This document shows, one piece after another, positions 25,189 through 32,010 of a stretch of 32,010 nucleotides of DNA (positions are counted from its first letter, which is position 1; each line of letters begins with the position of its first letter). Below the pieces are notes generated by a model, which was not told the origin of the DNA, ran no database searches, and saw only the letters and a list, made by a program, of their open reading frames with translations. A program made the position numbers and the translations under genes. Source of the stretch: Candidatus Laterigemmans baculatus (GTDB lineage Bacteria > Planctomycetota > Planctomycetia > Pirellulales > Pirellulaceae); NCBI RefSeq assembly GCF_010367455.1, contig NZ_WRPR01000076.1, positions 1 through 32,010 of the forward strand, written 5' to 3'.

Positions 25189-26241
25189 ATGCGCGAAGAC
25201 CTGCTCGGCTATCTGCTCGGTGCTCTCGAACCGGATGAAATGGAACGGGTGGAGCGGGCGCTCCGCGACAGCCCGGCCCTGCGAGCCGAACTCGATCGCT
25301 TGCAAGCCTCCCTGCGTCCGCTCGAGGAAGCCGAAGAAATCTTCGAGCCCCCGGCCGACCTCCTCTCGCGAACTTGGGACGCGATCGACCGCGCCGAAGC
25401 GGCTCGCAGCGAGTCGGCAACCGGCAGTGGGGCGGCAATTGGCAGTGGGGCGGAAGCGAACGACGATCCGCTGGCGTCTCCGGCGCAGTCATCCTCGCGG
25501 GCGGCACTCTCTCCGGCGGCTGTCACTCCAGCCGGCGACGGTTGGCGGTGGGTCGATTTCATCGCCACGAGCTTGACCGGGGTTTTGCTCGCCGGCCTCG
25601 TCTTGCCGGGGATCCTGCGGGGGCGGTTCGAGTCCCGCCGCGAGGCCTGCCAGGCGAATCTTCGCGAGGCGGGAGTCGCCGTGGTCCATTTTGCGACTCG
25701 CGAGCCCGATCGGCGGATGCCCCAGTTGTCGGTGGAGGGGCCGCAGGCGTTCTCGGGGATGTACGCGGTCGAGCTTCGCGAGGCAGGGTTGATGCCCAAG
25801 CTGCTCCCCTTCTGGTGTCCCTCGCTCGACGTGCCTTCGCAGTGGGTTGGGCGTCCGGTTCCGAGCGAAGCGGACGTGATGTCGGCGTCTCCCCAGCGGC
25901 TCGGGCTGCTGCAGAAAGTCGCGGGTGGTCACTATGCCTATTCACTCGGCGTTCGCGAGCAAGGCCGCTATGCCGCGCCCCGCTTCGAGGGCCGCGCCGA
26001 TTTTGCAATCCTGGCCGACGCCCCGGTCGAGACGCTCGACGGTTGGACGACCGCACACGAAGGACGCGGATTCAACCTGCTGTTTGAAGACGGACGCGTG
26101 CGGTTCTTCGCCACCGGAACGACCACGGCGTTCCCCGATCATCCGTTCCTGAACCATCGAGGCGAGATCGAAGCGGGCGTCGACGCCAACGACGCCACGC
26201 TCGCCCCCAGCTGGCGCCCCCCGTTTCTCCAAAGCCGGTAG
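25189..26241 (+). CDS. Probable membrane anti-sigma factor with a DUF1559-like outer domain
   Basis: This 350-residue protein follows the ECF sigma gene. Residues 1-60 (EDLLGYLLGALEPDEMERVERALRDSPALRAELDRL) have the helical pattern of anti-sigma domains but lack the zinc-binding His and Cys. After a low-complexity linker comes one membrane helix near residues 122-145 (FIATSLTGVLLAGLVLPGIL). Directly after it, SRREACQANLREAGVAVVHF matches the helix that follows the pilin segment in DUF1559 proteins (RRxQCxNNLKQIGLAxHNY). Near residue 289-302, HEGRGFNLLFEDGRVRFF resembles the H-X9-DG motif of that family, with ten rather than nine residues. No GFTLVE cleavage signal is present. Binding to the sigma factor is inferred from position. 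The ATG at 25189 lacks a strong binding site. The TAG stop is part of a heptamer array. Confidence 0.75.
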   Translation: MREDLLGYLLGALEPDEMERVERALRDSPALRAELDRLQASLRPLEEAEEIFEPPADLLSRTWDAIDRAEAARSESATGSGAAIGSGAEANDDPLASPAQSSSRAALSPAAVTPAGDGWRWVDFIATSLTGVLLAGLVLPGILRGRFESRREACQANLREAGVAVVHFATREPDRRMPQLSVEGPQAFSGMYAVELREAGLMPKLLPFWCPSLDVPSQWVGRPVPSEADVMSASPQRLGLLQKVAGGHYAYSLGVREQGRYAAPRFEGRADFAILADAPVETLDGWTTAHEGRGFNLLFEDGRVRFFATGTTTAFPDHPFLNHRGEIEAGVDANDATLAPSWRPPFLQSR

Positions 26242-26294
26242 CCGGTAGCCGGGAGCCGGTAGCCGGGAGCCGGTAGCCGGTAGCCGGGAGCCGG
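26234..26294. repeat. Heptamer array overlapping the anti-sigma stop
   Basis: Eight full units of GCCGGTA or GCCGGGA plus a partial ninth run from 26234 to 26294. The gene's TAG (26239-26241) is made by the junction of the first two units. Because 7 is not a multiple of 3, the TAG triplets at 26239, 26246 and 26274 fall in all three frames. The CCACGGAAGG element B follows 13 bases later. Confidence 0.93.
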
Positions 26295-26307
26295 AAAACA
26301 GAGGGGG

Positions 26308-26490
26308 CCACGGAAGGACACGGAAGAGCACGGAAGGGAGTAGAGTTGTCAAGAATCGTACTCGTACTCAGCGGAGCGGTACTCGTACTCGTACTCGAAT
26401 CCGGCCGGGCACCCCTCTGAGCCTCGCAAAATCTGAAATCTCGGATCTGAGATCTGAGATTGTTCCGTGTTCTTCCGTGTTCTTCCGTGG
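26308..26490. repeat. 183-base terminal-inverted-repeat element, copy B
   Basis: This is an inverted, near-identical copy of 23320-23503, with the same CCACGGAAGG ends and the same GAGTAC block in reverse complement (26357-26397). It fills the gap between the anti-sigma gene and the terminator of the export gene. A third, more diverged copy in the same orientation starts at 31848. Confidence 0.9.
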
Positions 26491-26545
26491 CCTCCCCGGA
26501 CGCTGAGCACGAGCACGAATCGGAGGCTTTCCCTTCTCGCCACTT

Positions 26546-26587
26546 AAAAAAAAACGCCCCGCAACCTTGGTTGGCTGCGGGGCGTTT
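26546..26587 (-). terminator. Rho-independent terminator of the polysaccharide export gene
   Basis: On the minus strand AAACGCCCCGCA pairs with TGCGGGGCGTTT (26576-26587 with 26552-26563), and the RNA ends in a run of about nine U. It lies 28 bases after the stop of the Wza-like gene. This is the one textbook intrinsic terminator seen in the window. Confidence 0.92.
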
Positions 26588-26614
26588 GGGGGTTTCTCGG
26601 GAGCTGGCTCGGCT

Positions 26615-27952
26615 TTAGTTGCGGAGCAGTTCGCGGATGCCGAAGGTGAAGAAGGTGGCCATGCCGAAGTTCAGTGCTTCCTCTTCACACTTGTACTGCA
26701 AGATCAGGATGTCGCCGGCTTGGATCAGCGGTCGCTGGCGGGGATCGTTGATCGCTTTGGTCAAGTCGACTTCGATCGCCACCTGCCCGTCGCAGGGCGT
26801 TCTGCGAAGGATGTAGAGCAGTCCCGGAGGAATCCGACCCATGCTGCCCAGGCCGCCGATTCCGCCGCCGCCACCACCGGCTTGGCCGCCGATGCCGGCC
26901 CCGGCGATCGCCATCGCTCCGAGCACGTCCAGGTCGTAGTCCCGCGGCAGCATGTGCTCGCCGCCGGGCAACAAGCCACCGGTGTAGAAGACTTCGGTCT
27001 CCCGCGACTCGATATAGACCACGTCGCCGTCATGGAGCCGCACATCATCTTCGGTGATCTGGGGCACCACTCCCGGCGGCAGCCGCAGCGGAATCCGCAG
27101 GACCGAAGGATCTTCGGGCAGCGGCGGCGGGCAGATGCAGGGATCAAGGGCCGCCGCTTTCTGGTGGGCGTAGAATTCCTGCATGAAAGCCGCACGAGCA
27201 CGCTTGTCAGCGCGGCTGGCTCGCAGGACTTTGACTTCGTTCTTCGCGTTGACCCCAGGCAGACCCCCGGTTTCGACCAATGCGTGCAGGATGTCGTTCT
27301 GGTAGGCGGGGAGCTTCACGAGCGCCCCGGAGGCGCTTTCGTCCGAGCCGCGGGTGAAACCGGAGCCAGCCCCCGTGCCGCCAGCGTCCTGACGGACGAC
27401 GATCACGTTGTAGGTCCGCTCTTGAATCAAGGTCACGATCGGTCGAGCCCGTTCGGCCTGCAGGATGCCCGCGTCGATGTAGGCGTTGCGGATCTTGTCG
27501 CGGACCTGGTCGAGCGTCAGCCCCGTCACGTTCAGCGGCTCGATCAGCGGCAACGACAGCGTGCCATCTTCCTGGACCGGGATCGGATAGCCAAGCGACG
27601 GAGGCAGCAGGCTGTCCCCTTCCGGGAAGTGGACCGGCGGCGGCCCCGGCGGCTGGTCGGGGGCGTTGAACGGCAACACGCCTTCGACGTACACGCCCAG
27701 GATGTCGCCACCGGCCAACTGGTAATCGCGAGGAGGCTCGACCGTCAGCAGCGAGATGTCCACCGGCACCAGATCGTTCTTCGGCGGGGCGAACAACTGC
27801 GGAGGCAGCCGGTTGGCGGGGACCCCGTCGATGGGGTTCGTCAGACTGGTGCATCCCGTCGCAGCCAACACCATCAGGCCGGCCAGCAAAGAACCGCCAC
27901 GGACGCGGGGCACCGCCGCTGCGAAGCGATGCGGCGAAGGGCTAACGCTCAT
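26615..27952 (-). CDS. Wza-like polysaccharide export lipoprotein
   Basis: This 445-residue protein likely forms or gates the outer-membrane exit channel for an exopolysaccharide. It has a lipoprotein signal, GGSLLAGLMVLAATGC, with the acylated Cys34. The Poly_export domain begins near residue 74 (PRDYQLAGGDILGVYVEGVL) and runs through GTLSLPLIEPLNVTGLTLDQ to about 180. SLBB-like segments follow at about 211-235 (ILHALVETGGLPGVNAKNEV) and 320-350. A glycine-rich insert at about 351-372, an ICPPPLPED segment near 264 and long Pro-rich loops are unusual. The ATG at 27952 has GAGAG just upstream and precedes the signal directly. The unknown lipoprotein gene lies 172 bases upstream on the same strand. 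A strong terminator follows. Confidence 0.88.
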   Translation of the reverse strand: MSVSPSPHRFAAAVPRVRGGSLLAGLMVLAATGCTSLTNPIDGVPANRLPPQLFAPPKNDLVPVDISLLTVEPPRDYQLAGGDILGVYVEGVLPFNAPDQPPGPPPVHFPEGDSLLPPSLGYPIPVQEDGTLSLPLIEPLNVTGLTLDQVRDKIRNAYIDAGILQAERARPIVTLIQERTYNVIVVRQDAGGTGAGSGFTRGSDESASGALVKLPAYQNDILHALVETGGLPGVNAKNEVKVLRASRADKRARAAFMQEFYAHQKAAALDPCICPPPLPEDPSVLRIPLRLPPGVVPQITEDDVRLHDGDVVYIESRETEVFYTGGLLPGGEHMLPRDYDLDVLGAMAIAGAGIGGQAGGGGGGIGGLGSMGRIPPGLLYILRRTPCDGQVAIEVDLTKAINDPRQRPLIQAGDILILQYKCEEEALNFGMATFFTFGIRELLRN

Positions 27953-28124
27953 CTTTGGACTCTCGTTCGAAGCGGAGGCCGCCACGGAGGGCGGACCATG
28001 TTCTCTGAATGTCGGCGCAGCCGAGTCTCGATCGGCCGGTGCGTTCGGGATCGGTCTCCCGCGATTCACGGCTCGCCCCCCGGCCCGACTTGGAAATCGT
28101 CCGGAGCGGGCGAGCGTGGTCGTC

Positions 28125-28934
28125 CTAGCGTCCCGAAGCGGCGGTCGGGACCGACGAGGCGGGGACGCGGTTCAAGGAATCGATGTCGATCGTTCCCAGT
28201 CCTCCAGGGCCGAATCCCCCAGGGCCCAATCCCCCAGGGCTTCGGTCCACCCGACCCTGGCTCGCAGGACCCGGAAGCTCGCCGGCCGGCGCTTGGCCCT
28301 CGGCGGGAACGACCACACCACCGGCGGGCGGCGCGGGGACCGCTTCGTGCACACCGCCGATCGCGGAGGTTCCCAGGGTCGCCGGGTCGACCGGAGTCGG
28401 ACCGCCATCGAGCGGCGACGGACCGGCAACCGCACAGGCTGGCAGCGTGGCCACCGGCATCGGCAGCGTGGTCCGGATCTCGCTCCAGTAGCCGATCCCG
28501 TCCTCTTCGGCCGCTTTGGCCCCGAGCGGGAAGCCGGCGAACCAGGCGCTGACTTTGGCCTGACCCTCGGGCGACTGGTATTCCCAGCCCCAGTACGATT
28601 CGGGAGCGAGCGGCGGGACGCAGCCCGGGCCACCACTGGCGACGCTCTCGTAGCCCGCTCGGAAGCCGGCTCGGAAATCAGCCAAGTGCTTTTGGTTGCA
28701 GAACCGAGCTTTTTCGCGGTGCCACGCTTTGGCACTCCACGCTCGGTTGCGATAGCTCACCATGAAGTCGTCGACACAATCGTTGTCGGCGACCGCCTGG
28801 TGAAGGCCGCTTAACATGGTACATCCGCTGCCCATGCCGACGCTCGTGCAGGCGATGACCGCAGCGGCCATCAGCTGGCGAATCCTTCGCCGTCGCACTC
28901 GTGTCGTCATCATCGGGTGAGGACGATCCGCCAT
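28125..28934 (-). CDS. Lipoprotein of unknown function
   Basis: This 269-residue protein has a lipoprotein signal: basic RVRRRRIRQ, a hydrophobic stretch MAAAVIACTSVGMG, and lipobox SGC with Cys38. The region after it (about 45-140) is compact and rich in Trp, Tyr and Phe, with FMVSYRNRAWSAKAWHREK, HLADFRAGFRAGYESVASGG and SYWGWEYQSPEGQAKVSAWF. I do not recognise the family. The last 110 residues are low complexity, Pro/Gly-rich, ending in GPGGF/GPGGL repeats. The ATG at 28934 has AAGGGGGG upstream. It precedes the Wza-like gene on the same strand and may be co-expressed, suggesting an envelope role tied to polysaccharide export. A second ATG pair at residues 8-9 is possible. Confidence 0.75.
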   Translation of the reverse strand: MADRPHPMMTTRVRRRRIRQLMAAAVIACTSVGMGSGCTMLSGLHQAVADNDCVDDFMVSYRNRAWSAKAWHREKARFCNQKHLADFRAGFRAGYESVASGGPGCVPPLAPESYWGWEYQSPEGQAKVSAWFAGFPLGAKAAEEDGIGYWSEIRTTLPMPVATLPACAVAGPSPLDGGPTPVDPATLGTSAIGGVHEAVPAPPAGGVVVPAEGQAPAGELPGPASQGRVDRSPGGLGPGGFGPGGLGTIDIDSLNRVPASSVPTAASGR

Positions 28935-29305
28935 TTGGCCCCCCTTGGCTGCAACGGCAGTCGTAGAAATGCAGGTAACGGTGGTGCCGGATGTTGCGAC
29001 GTTGGCAGCTTCCGACACCCCTAATACATCGCCCAACCGCCAGGCGGCGTTGAGCGAAAATAGGGGTGGGCAACCGGAAAGGGGAGAAAAACAAGCAAAA
29101 TCCCTCCCCCCGGTACTCCGTCCTCCGTGCTCCGTACTCCGCCCTCCCTGCGGCTTGCGCGGATTCTCGCGGCGGTGCGGGCGGCGTCGGTGGAGAAAGG
29201 CCGGGCGAGGGGGGAATTTGAGGACTCGGCTTGCTGCTCGTAACTACTGTGATCGCGTGGGCAGCCGCATTGCTTCTCTAATGCCTCCTCTCGATCGTCA
29301 CCTCT
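28935..29305. other. Divergent intergenic region between the lipoprotein and WecA-like genes
   Basis: This 371-base gap should hold promoters for both directions, but none is close to consensus. It contains a heptamer array at 29114-29148. Short plus-strand frames crossing it do not look like genes. Confidence 0.6.
29114..29148. repeat. CTCCG heptamer array
   Basis: Units TACTCCG, TCCTCCG, TGCTCCG, TACTCCG and CCCTCCC follow each other with a 7-base period. This array is not at a stop codon but in a divergent promoter region, so the stop-codon association is not universal. Confidence 0.8.
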
Positions 29306-30937
29306 ATGATCGCCGCAGCCACCCTGACTCCCCTTTCCGCATCGGCCGTCGCCTTTTCCCTGGCGCTGCTCGGTGCCCTGTGCCTCGTGCCGCTGGTTCG
29401 CTGGGCCAGCCGCCGGTTGGGGATCGTCGACCGACCCGACCCGGAGCGGAAGCTGCACGGCCGCGAGACGGCGCTCTGTGGCGGGCTGGCAGTGTTCCTC
29501 GCTTCGGTGGCCGCGTTTTTGGCCACGATCCACTGGGGCGGCGGGATCCACTGGGGAGGCGGCGAGCACTTCTCAACCATCTCCGAACTGCCCGGCCGCT
29601 GGTCAGTCCTGTTCGGAGCCGCCGCGGCGATGCTGCTGGTCGGTCTCGTCGACGACGCCTTGACGCTGCGGGGGCGGCAGAAACTGCTGGCCCAGATCGC
29701 CATCCTCTGCTGCGTGATCGGCGGCGGCACGTTGATCCAGACGGTCCACCTGTTCGGGGTCTCGCTCGAGCTGGGCGTCTTCGCCTATCCGGTGACGATG
29801 CTGTGGTTGCTCGGAGCGGTCAACGCGCTGAACCTGATCGATGGTGCGGACGGGATGGCCACGACCGCTGGGATGATCATCTGCAGTGGACTGGCGGTGC
29901 TCGGCTGGCAAGCGGGAACCGGAGCGGAGGGAATCGCGGCGATCGCGATGGCCGGTGCTCTGCTCGGCTTTCTCAACTACAACCGCCCGCCGGCGAGCAT
30001 CTTTTTGGGAGACGCTGGGAGCATGCTGATCGGGCTCACCGTCGGCGTGCTCGCGATCTGGAGTTCCAGCAGCGGTTCAACTGTGCTGGCCGCCGCGCCG
30101 GTGGCGGTGCTCGCGATTCCGCTGTTCGACTCAGCGATCGCCCTGCTCCGACGGTGGTTGACCGGCCGCAGCATCTATGCGACCGATCGTGCCCACCTGC
30201 ATCACCTCTTGATGCTTCGCTTCGGACCTCGGCGGATGTTGCTCGTCGTCGCCGTGCTGTGTCTGGCGACGACCGCCGCCGGCGTGCTGTCGGTCGTCCT
30301 CGCCCAGCACTGGATCGCTGTGGTCGGAGCGGCGGCAGTCCTCGGCGTGTTGGTCGGGACTCGCTTGTTCGGATACGCCGAGCTCTCCTTGCTCGTTCGA
30401 CGGGCCGTGAATTTTAGCGAGTCGCTGCTCACGCCCGCCGTCCGTTGCGATCAGCGGATGCAGAGCCGGACGGTGCAGCTGCAGGGGAGCCGGCAGTGGC
30501 GGCAAGTCTGGGAGACACTGGTCGAGTTCGCGCAGCACCAAGGGCTCTCCCAAGTCAAACTCGACCTCAACATCTCCTGGATGCACGAGGGCTTTCACGG
30601 AGTCTGGAGCAGCGTGCGCATGCCCGAAAAAATCGAGCAGATGTCGCTGCGAATCCCGCTGCTCGCGTTCGACCCCAAGCTCGATCAGGATCGGATCGTC
30701 GGACGCTGCGATGTGATCGCCCGCGGCAGCGACCCGGCCGTCTACGAGACGCTCGAGCGGTTGGCCGAAGTCCTCGCCGACCTGCGTCCCCAGTTGAGCG
30801 AACTGGTTGTAGCCGCCACCGCCCCAAGCCCCCCTGCCGAGCGGGCGACCACTGAGCGGGCCACCACCGAGCGGGCCACCGACCGCCGCTACTCGCCAGC
30901 AGCCGTGGGAGATGATTTAGCCGCCGCCACGCGGTAG
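29306..30937 (+). CDS. wecA: WecA-like undecaprenyl-phosphate sugar-1-phosphate transferase
   Basis: This 543-residue integral membrane enzyme loads a sugar-1-phosphate (in WecA, GlcNAc-1-P from UDP-GlcNAc) onto undecaprenyl phosphate, the first step of polysaccharide synthesis. It has about ten hydrophobic helices. Diagnostic motifs are LVGLVDDALTLRGRQKLLAQ with the catalytic D116-D117, NALNLIDGADGMA at 163-175, FLGDAGSMLIGL near 223, and DRAHLHHLL near 284, which marks the WecA/TagO rather than MraY branch. About 150 residues (385-530) form an extra soluble C-terminal domain, ending in ERATT repeats. WecA normally has about 360 residues. The ATG at 29306 fits the first helix. The TAG stop lies in a sequence like the CGCTAGCG repeat, and a 173-base element follows. 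Confidence 0.9.
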   Translation: MIAAATLTPLSASAVAFSLALLGALCLVPLVRWASRRLGIVDRPDPERKLHGRETALCGGLAVFLASVAAFLATIHWGGGIHWGGGEHFSTISELPGRWSVLFGAAAAMLLVGLVDDALTLRGRQKLLAQIAILCCVIGGGTLIQTVHLFGVSLELGVFAYPVTMLWLLGAVNALNLIDGADGMATTAGMIICSGLAVLGWQAGTGAEGIAAIAMAGALLGFLNYNRPPASIFLGDAGSMLIGLTVGVLAIWSSSSGSTVLAAAPVAVLAIPLFDSAIALLRRWLTGRSIYATDRAHLHHLLMLRFGPRRMLLVVAVLCLATTAAGVLSVVLAQHWIAVVGAAAVLGVLVGTRLFGYAELSLLVRRAVNFSESLLTPAVRCDQRMQSRTVQLQGSRQWRQVWETLVEFAQHQGLSQVKLDLNISWMHEGFHGVWSSVRMPEKIEQMSLRIPLLAFDPKLDQDRIVGRCDVIARGSDPAVYETLERLAEVLADLRPQLSELVVAATAPSPPAERATTERATTERATDRRYSPAAVGDDLAAATR

Positions 30938-30940
30938 CGT

Positions 30941-31113
30941 CTGTCAGAAAACTCCTGTCACCATTACCCTCCCCCCCGGGAGGGTCGGGCTCTTAGGCCC
31001 GGGGAGGGCCTACTGAATCCAGCCGCGTGGAGGCTGTACGTCGCGCATCACCCTCCCCGCCCGTTCCTCGCGACCCTCCCGGGGGGAGAGTGTCGTTCCG
31101 GGTTTTCTGACAG
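30941..31113. repeat. Structured repeat, copy 2, with 12-base terminal inverted repeats
   Basis: CTGTCAGAAAAC at 30941-30952 and its exact reverse complement at 31102-31113 bracket a second copy of the block at 14661-14792. The outer parts match copy 1 closely. The middle differs but again can fold (CAGCC-GCGTGGA-GGCTG at 31020-31036). It starts 3 bases after the WecA-like stop and fills half of the 327-base gap before the NusG-like gene. It is MITE-like; no coding capacity. Confidence 0.85.
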
Positions 31114-31264
31114 AGCTCGCGCCGGGCGGATGGAGAATGGGCGGCGACGGTGGCTCCATTTTTGCGGTGGTTCCGTCGGGGGGGCTTTTTCTAAGATGGA
31201 TCGGTTGCGACGCTCCTTCGAGCAAGCCCCCTCTCACTCGAGCAAGCTGGGAACACTCTTCGTC

Positions 31265-31813
31265 ATGCCGATCTTGCCCGCCGAGACTGACCTCTTCCCC
31301 GACGATCTGCTGGAGCAGCCTGCCGGAGCGGCTCCCTGGTGGGCGATGTACACCCGCTCGCGTCAGGAAAAGCAGCTGATGCGGCGCCTGCTGCAGCTCG
31401 AAGTGGGATTCTACTGCCCAACGATTTCCCGCCGGTACCGCTCGCCGGCCGGGCGGGTTCGCACGACGCACCTGCCTCTGTTTCCCAACTACGTGTTCGT
31501 CCGCGGGGACAACGAAGCTCGCTACGAGGCGGTCAGCACCGGGACGATCTCCCGCTGCCTCGAAGTCGAAGACGCCGACTTGCTCGTCGCCGACCTGGCT
31601 CAAATTCGCCGCCTGATCGCGACCGGTGAACCGCTCACGCCCGAGGCCCGATTCGAACCGGGAGCCCGCGTCCGCGTCCGCAACGGTCAGTTCGCCGGCT
31701 TCGAAGGGATCGTCCTCAAGCGGCACGGCGAAACTCGCCTGCTGATCGACGTGCGGTTCATGAACCAAGGGGCCAGCGTCCTGCTCGACGACTGCCAAGT
31801 CGATCCGCTCTAA
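31265..31813 (+). CDS. NusG/RfaH-like transcription antitermination factor
   Basis: This 182-residue protein belongs to the NusG family of elongation factors that bind RNA polymerase. The NGN domain starts near residue 25 with PWWAMYTRSRQEKQLMRRLL and continues FYCPTISRRYRS, then TTHLPLFPNYVFVRGD. A KOW motif lies at about 131-153 (FEPGARVRVRNGQFAGFEGI). The FPNYVFV pattern and the position in an exopolysaccharide region suggest a specialised RfaH/UpxY-type factor that helps polymerase through a long polysaccharide operon, rather than the core nusG, which usually lies beside secE and rplK. The ATG at 31265 leaves a short unstructured leader; the frame is open from 31130. A CCACGGAAGG element follows. 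Confidence 0.88.
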   Translation: MPILPAETDLFPDDLLEQPAGAAPWWAMYTRSRQEKQLMRRLLQLEVGFYCPTISRRYRSPAGRVRTTHLPLFPNYVFVRGDNEARYEAVSTGTISRCLEVEDADLLVADLAQIRRLIATGEPLTPEARFEPGARVRVRNGQFAGFEGIVLKRHGETRLLIDVRFMNQGASVLLDDCQVDPL

Positions 31814-31847
31814 GACGGGGGAATGGGGGAAGGACGCGACGGGGGGG

Positions 31848-31954
31848 CCACGGAAGGACACGGAAGAGCACGGAAGAGGGAGGAAAGAGAGCAGCTTTCA
31901 AGGGCTCGATCGTACTCGTACTCAGCGTAGCGGTACTCGTACTCGTACTCGATC
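31848..31954. repeat. Diverged or partial copy C of the CCACGGAAGG element
   Basis: CCACGGAAGGACACGG plus AAGAGCACGG opens the element 35 bases after the NusG-like stop. After a different spacer, the GTACTC tandem block (31912-31951) matches the one in copy B in the same orientation, with GCGTAGCGG in place of GCGGAGCGG. No opposite end is seen before the window stops. Confidence 0.8.
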
Positions 31955-32010
31955 CGAGCGGGTTGCTGCAGGAGTCGAAGGAACAGGAGTAAGCGGAGGG
32001 AACGGAGAAG

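Noticed and set aside
26234-26294. Possible CRISPR-like or minisatellite-encoded array
   Set aside because: The 7-base units have no spacers and lie at a stop codon; they are simple tandem repeats.
26567-28552. Plus-strand open frame of 661 codons opposite the Wza-like and lipoprotein genes
   Set aside because: It runs through the terminator and both genes on the other strand; composition is Arg/Gln-rich chance coding.

Overview
The window looks like a planctomycete chromosome, most likely Pirellulales-like. This is inferred from the high GC, the very large pseudopilins, an ECF sigma gene followed by a membrane protein with a planctomycete-style H-X-DG motif, and heavily repeat-filled intergenic DNA. 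Nothing here fixes the species. Twenty protein genes are supported. No rRNA, tRNA, transposase or CRISPR array was seen.

Positions 33-20223 (minus strand) form one long type II secretion / type IV pilus assembly cluster. In transcription order it holds a PilB/GspE-type ATPase, PilT, a second GspE-type ATPase, GspF/PilC, a GspG-like pseudopilin, four further proteins with prepilin signals (two GspG/H-like, a GspI-like and a GspJ-like), and a giant 1900-residue GspK-like protein just before the last gene. The pseudopilins are 343-1900 residues, far larger than in proteobacteria. Secretin, prepilin peptidase and GspC/L/M genes are not in the window.

Positions 20517-26241 hold housekeeping and regulatory genes: a YdcF-like membrane protein, thyA and folA (the thymidylate/folate pair), a methyltransferase on the minus strand, and divergently an ECF sigma factor with a good housekeeping-type promoter, followed by a probable anti-sigma protein. 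The anti-sigma candidate appears fused to a DUF1559-like (pseudopilin-like) outer part.

Positions 26615-31813 are an exopolysaccharide region: a Wza-like export lipoprotein and an unknown lipoprotein on the minus strand, then a WecA-like sugar-phosphate transferase and a NusG/RfaH-like elongation factor on the plus strand.

The most unusual part is the intergenic DNA. Degenerate tandem arrays with a 7-base period abut or overlap the stop codons of at least five genes on both strands. They are usually followed by a family of elements ending in inverted copies of CCACGGAAGGACACGG. Two near-identical 184-base elements of this family lie in opposite orientation around the methyltransferase/sigma/anti-sigma segment. 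The folA gene seems to use a CTG start contributed by a heptamer repeat.
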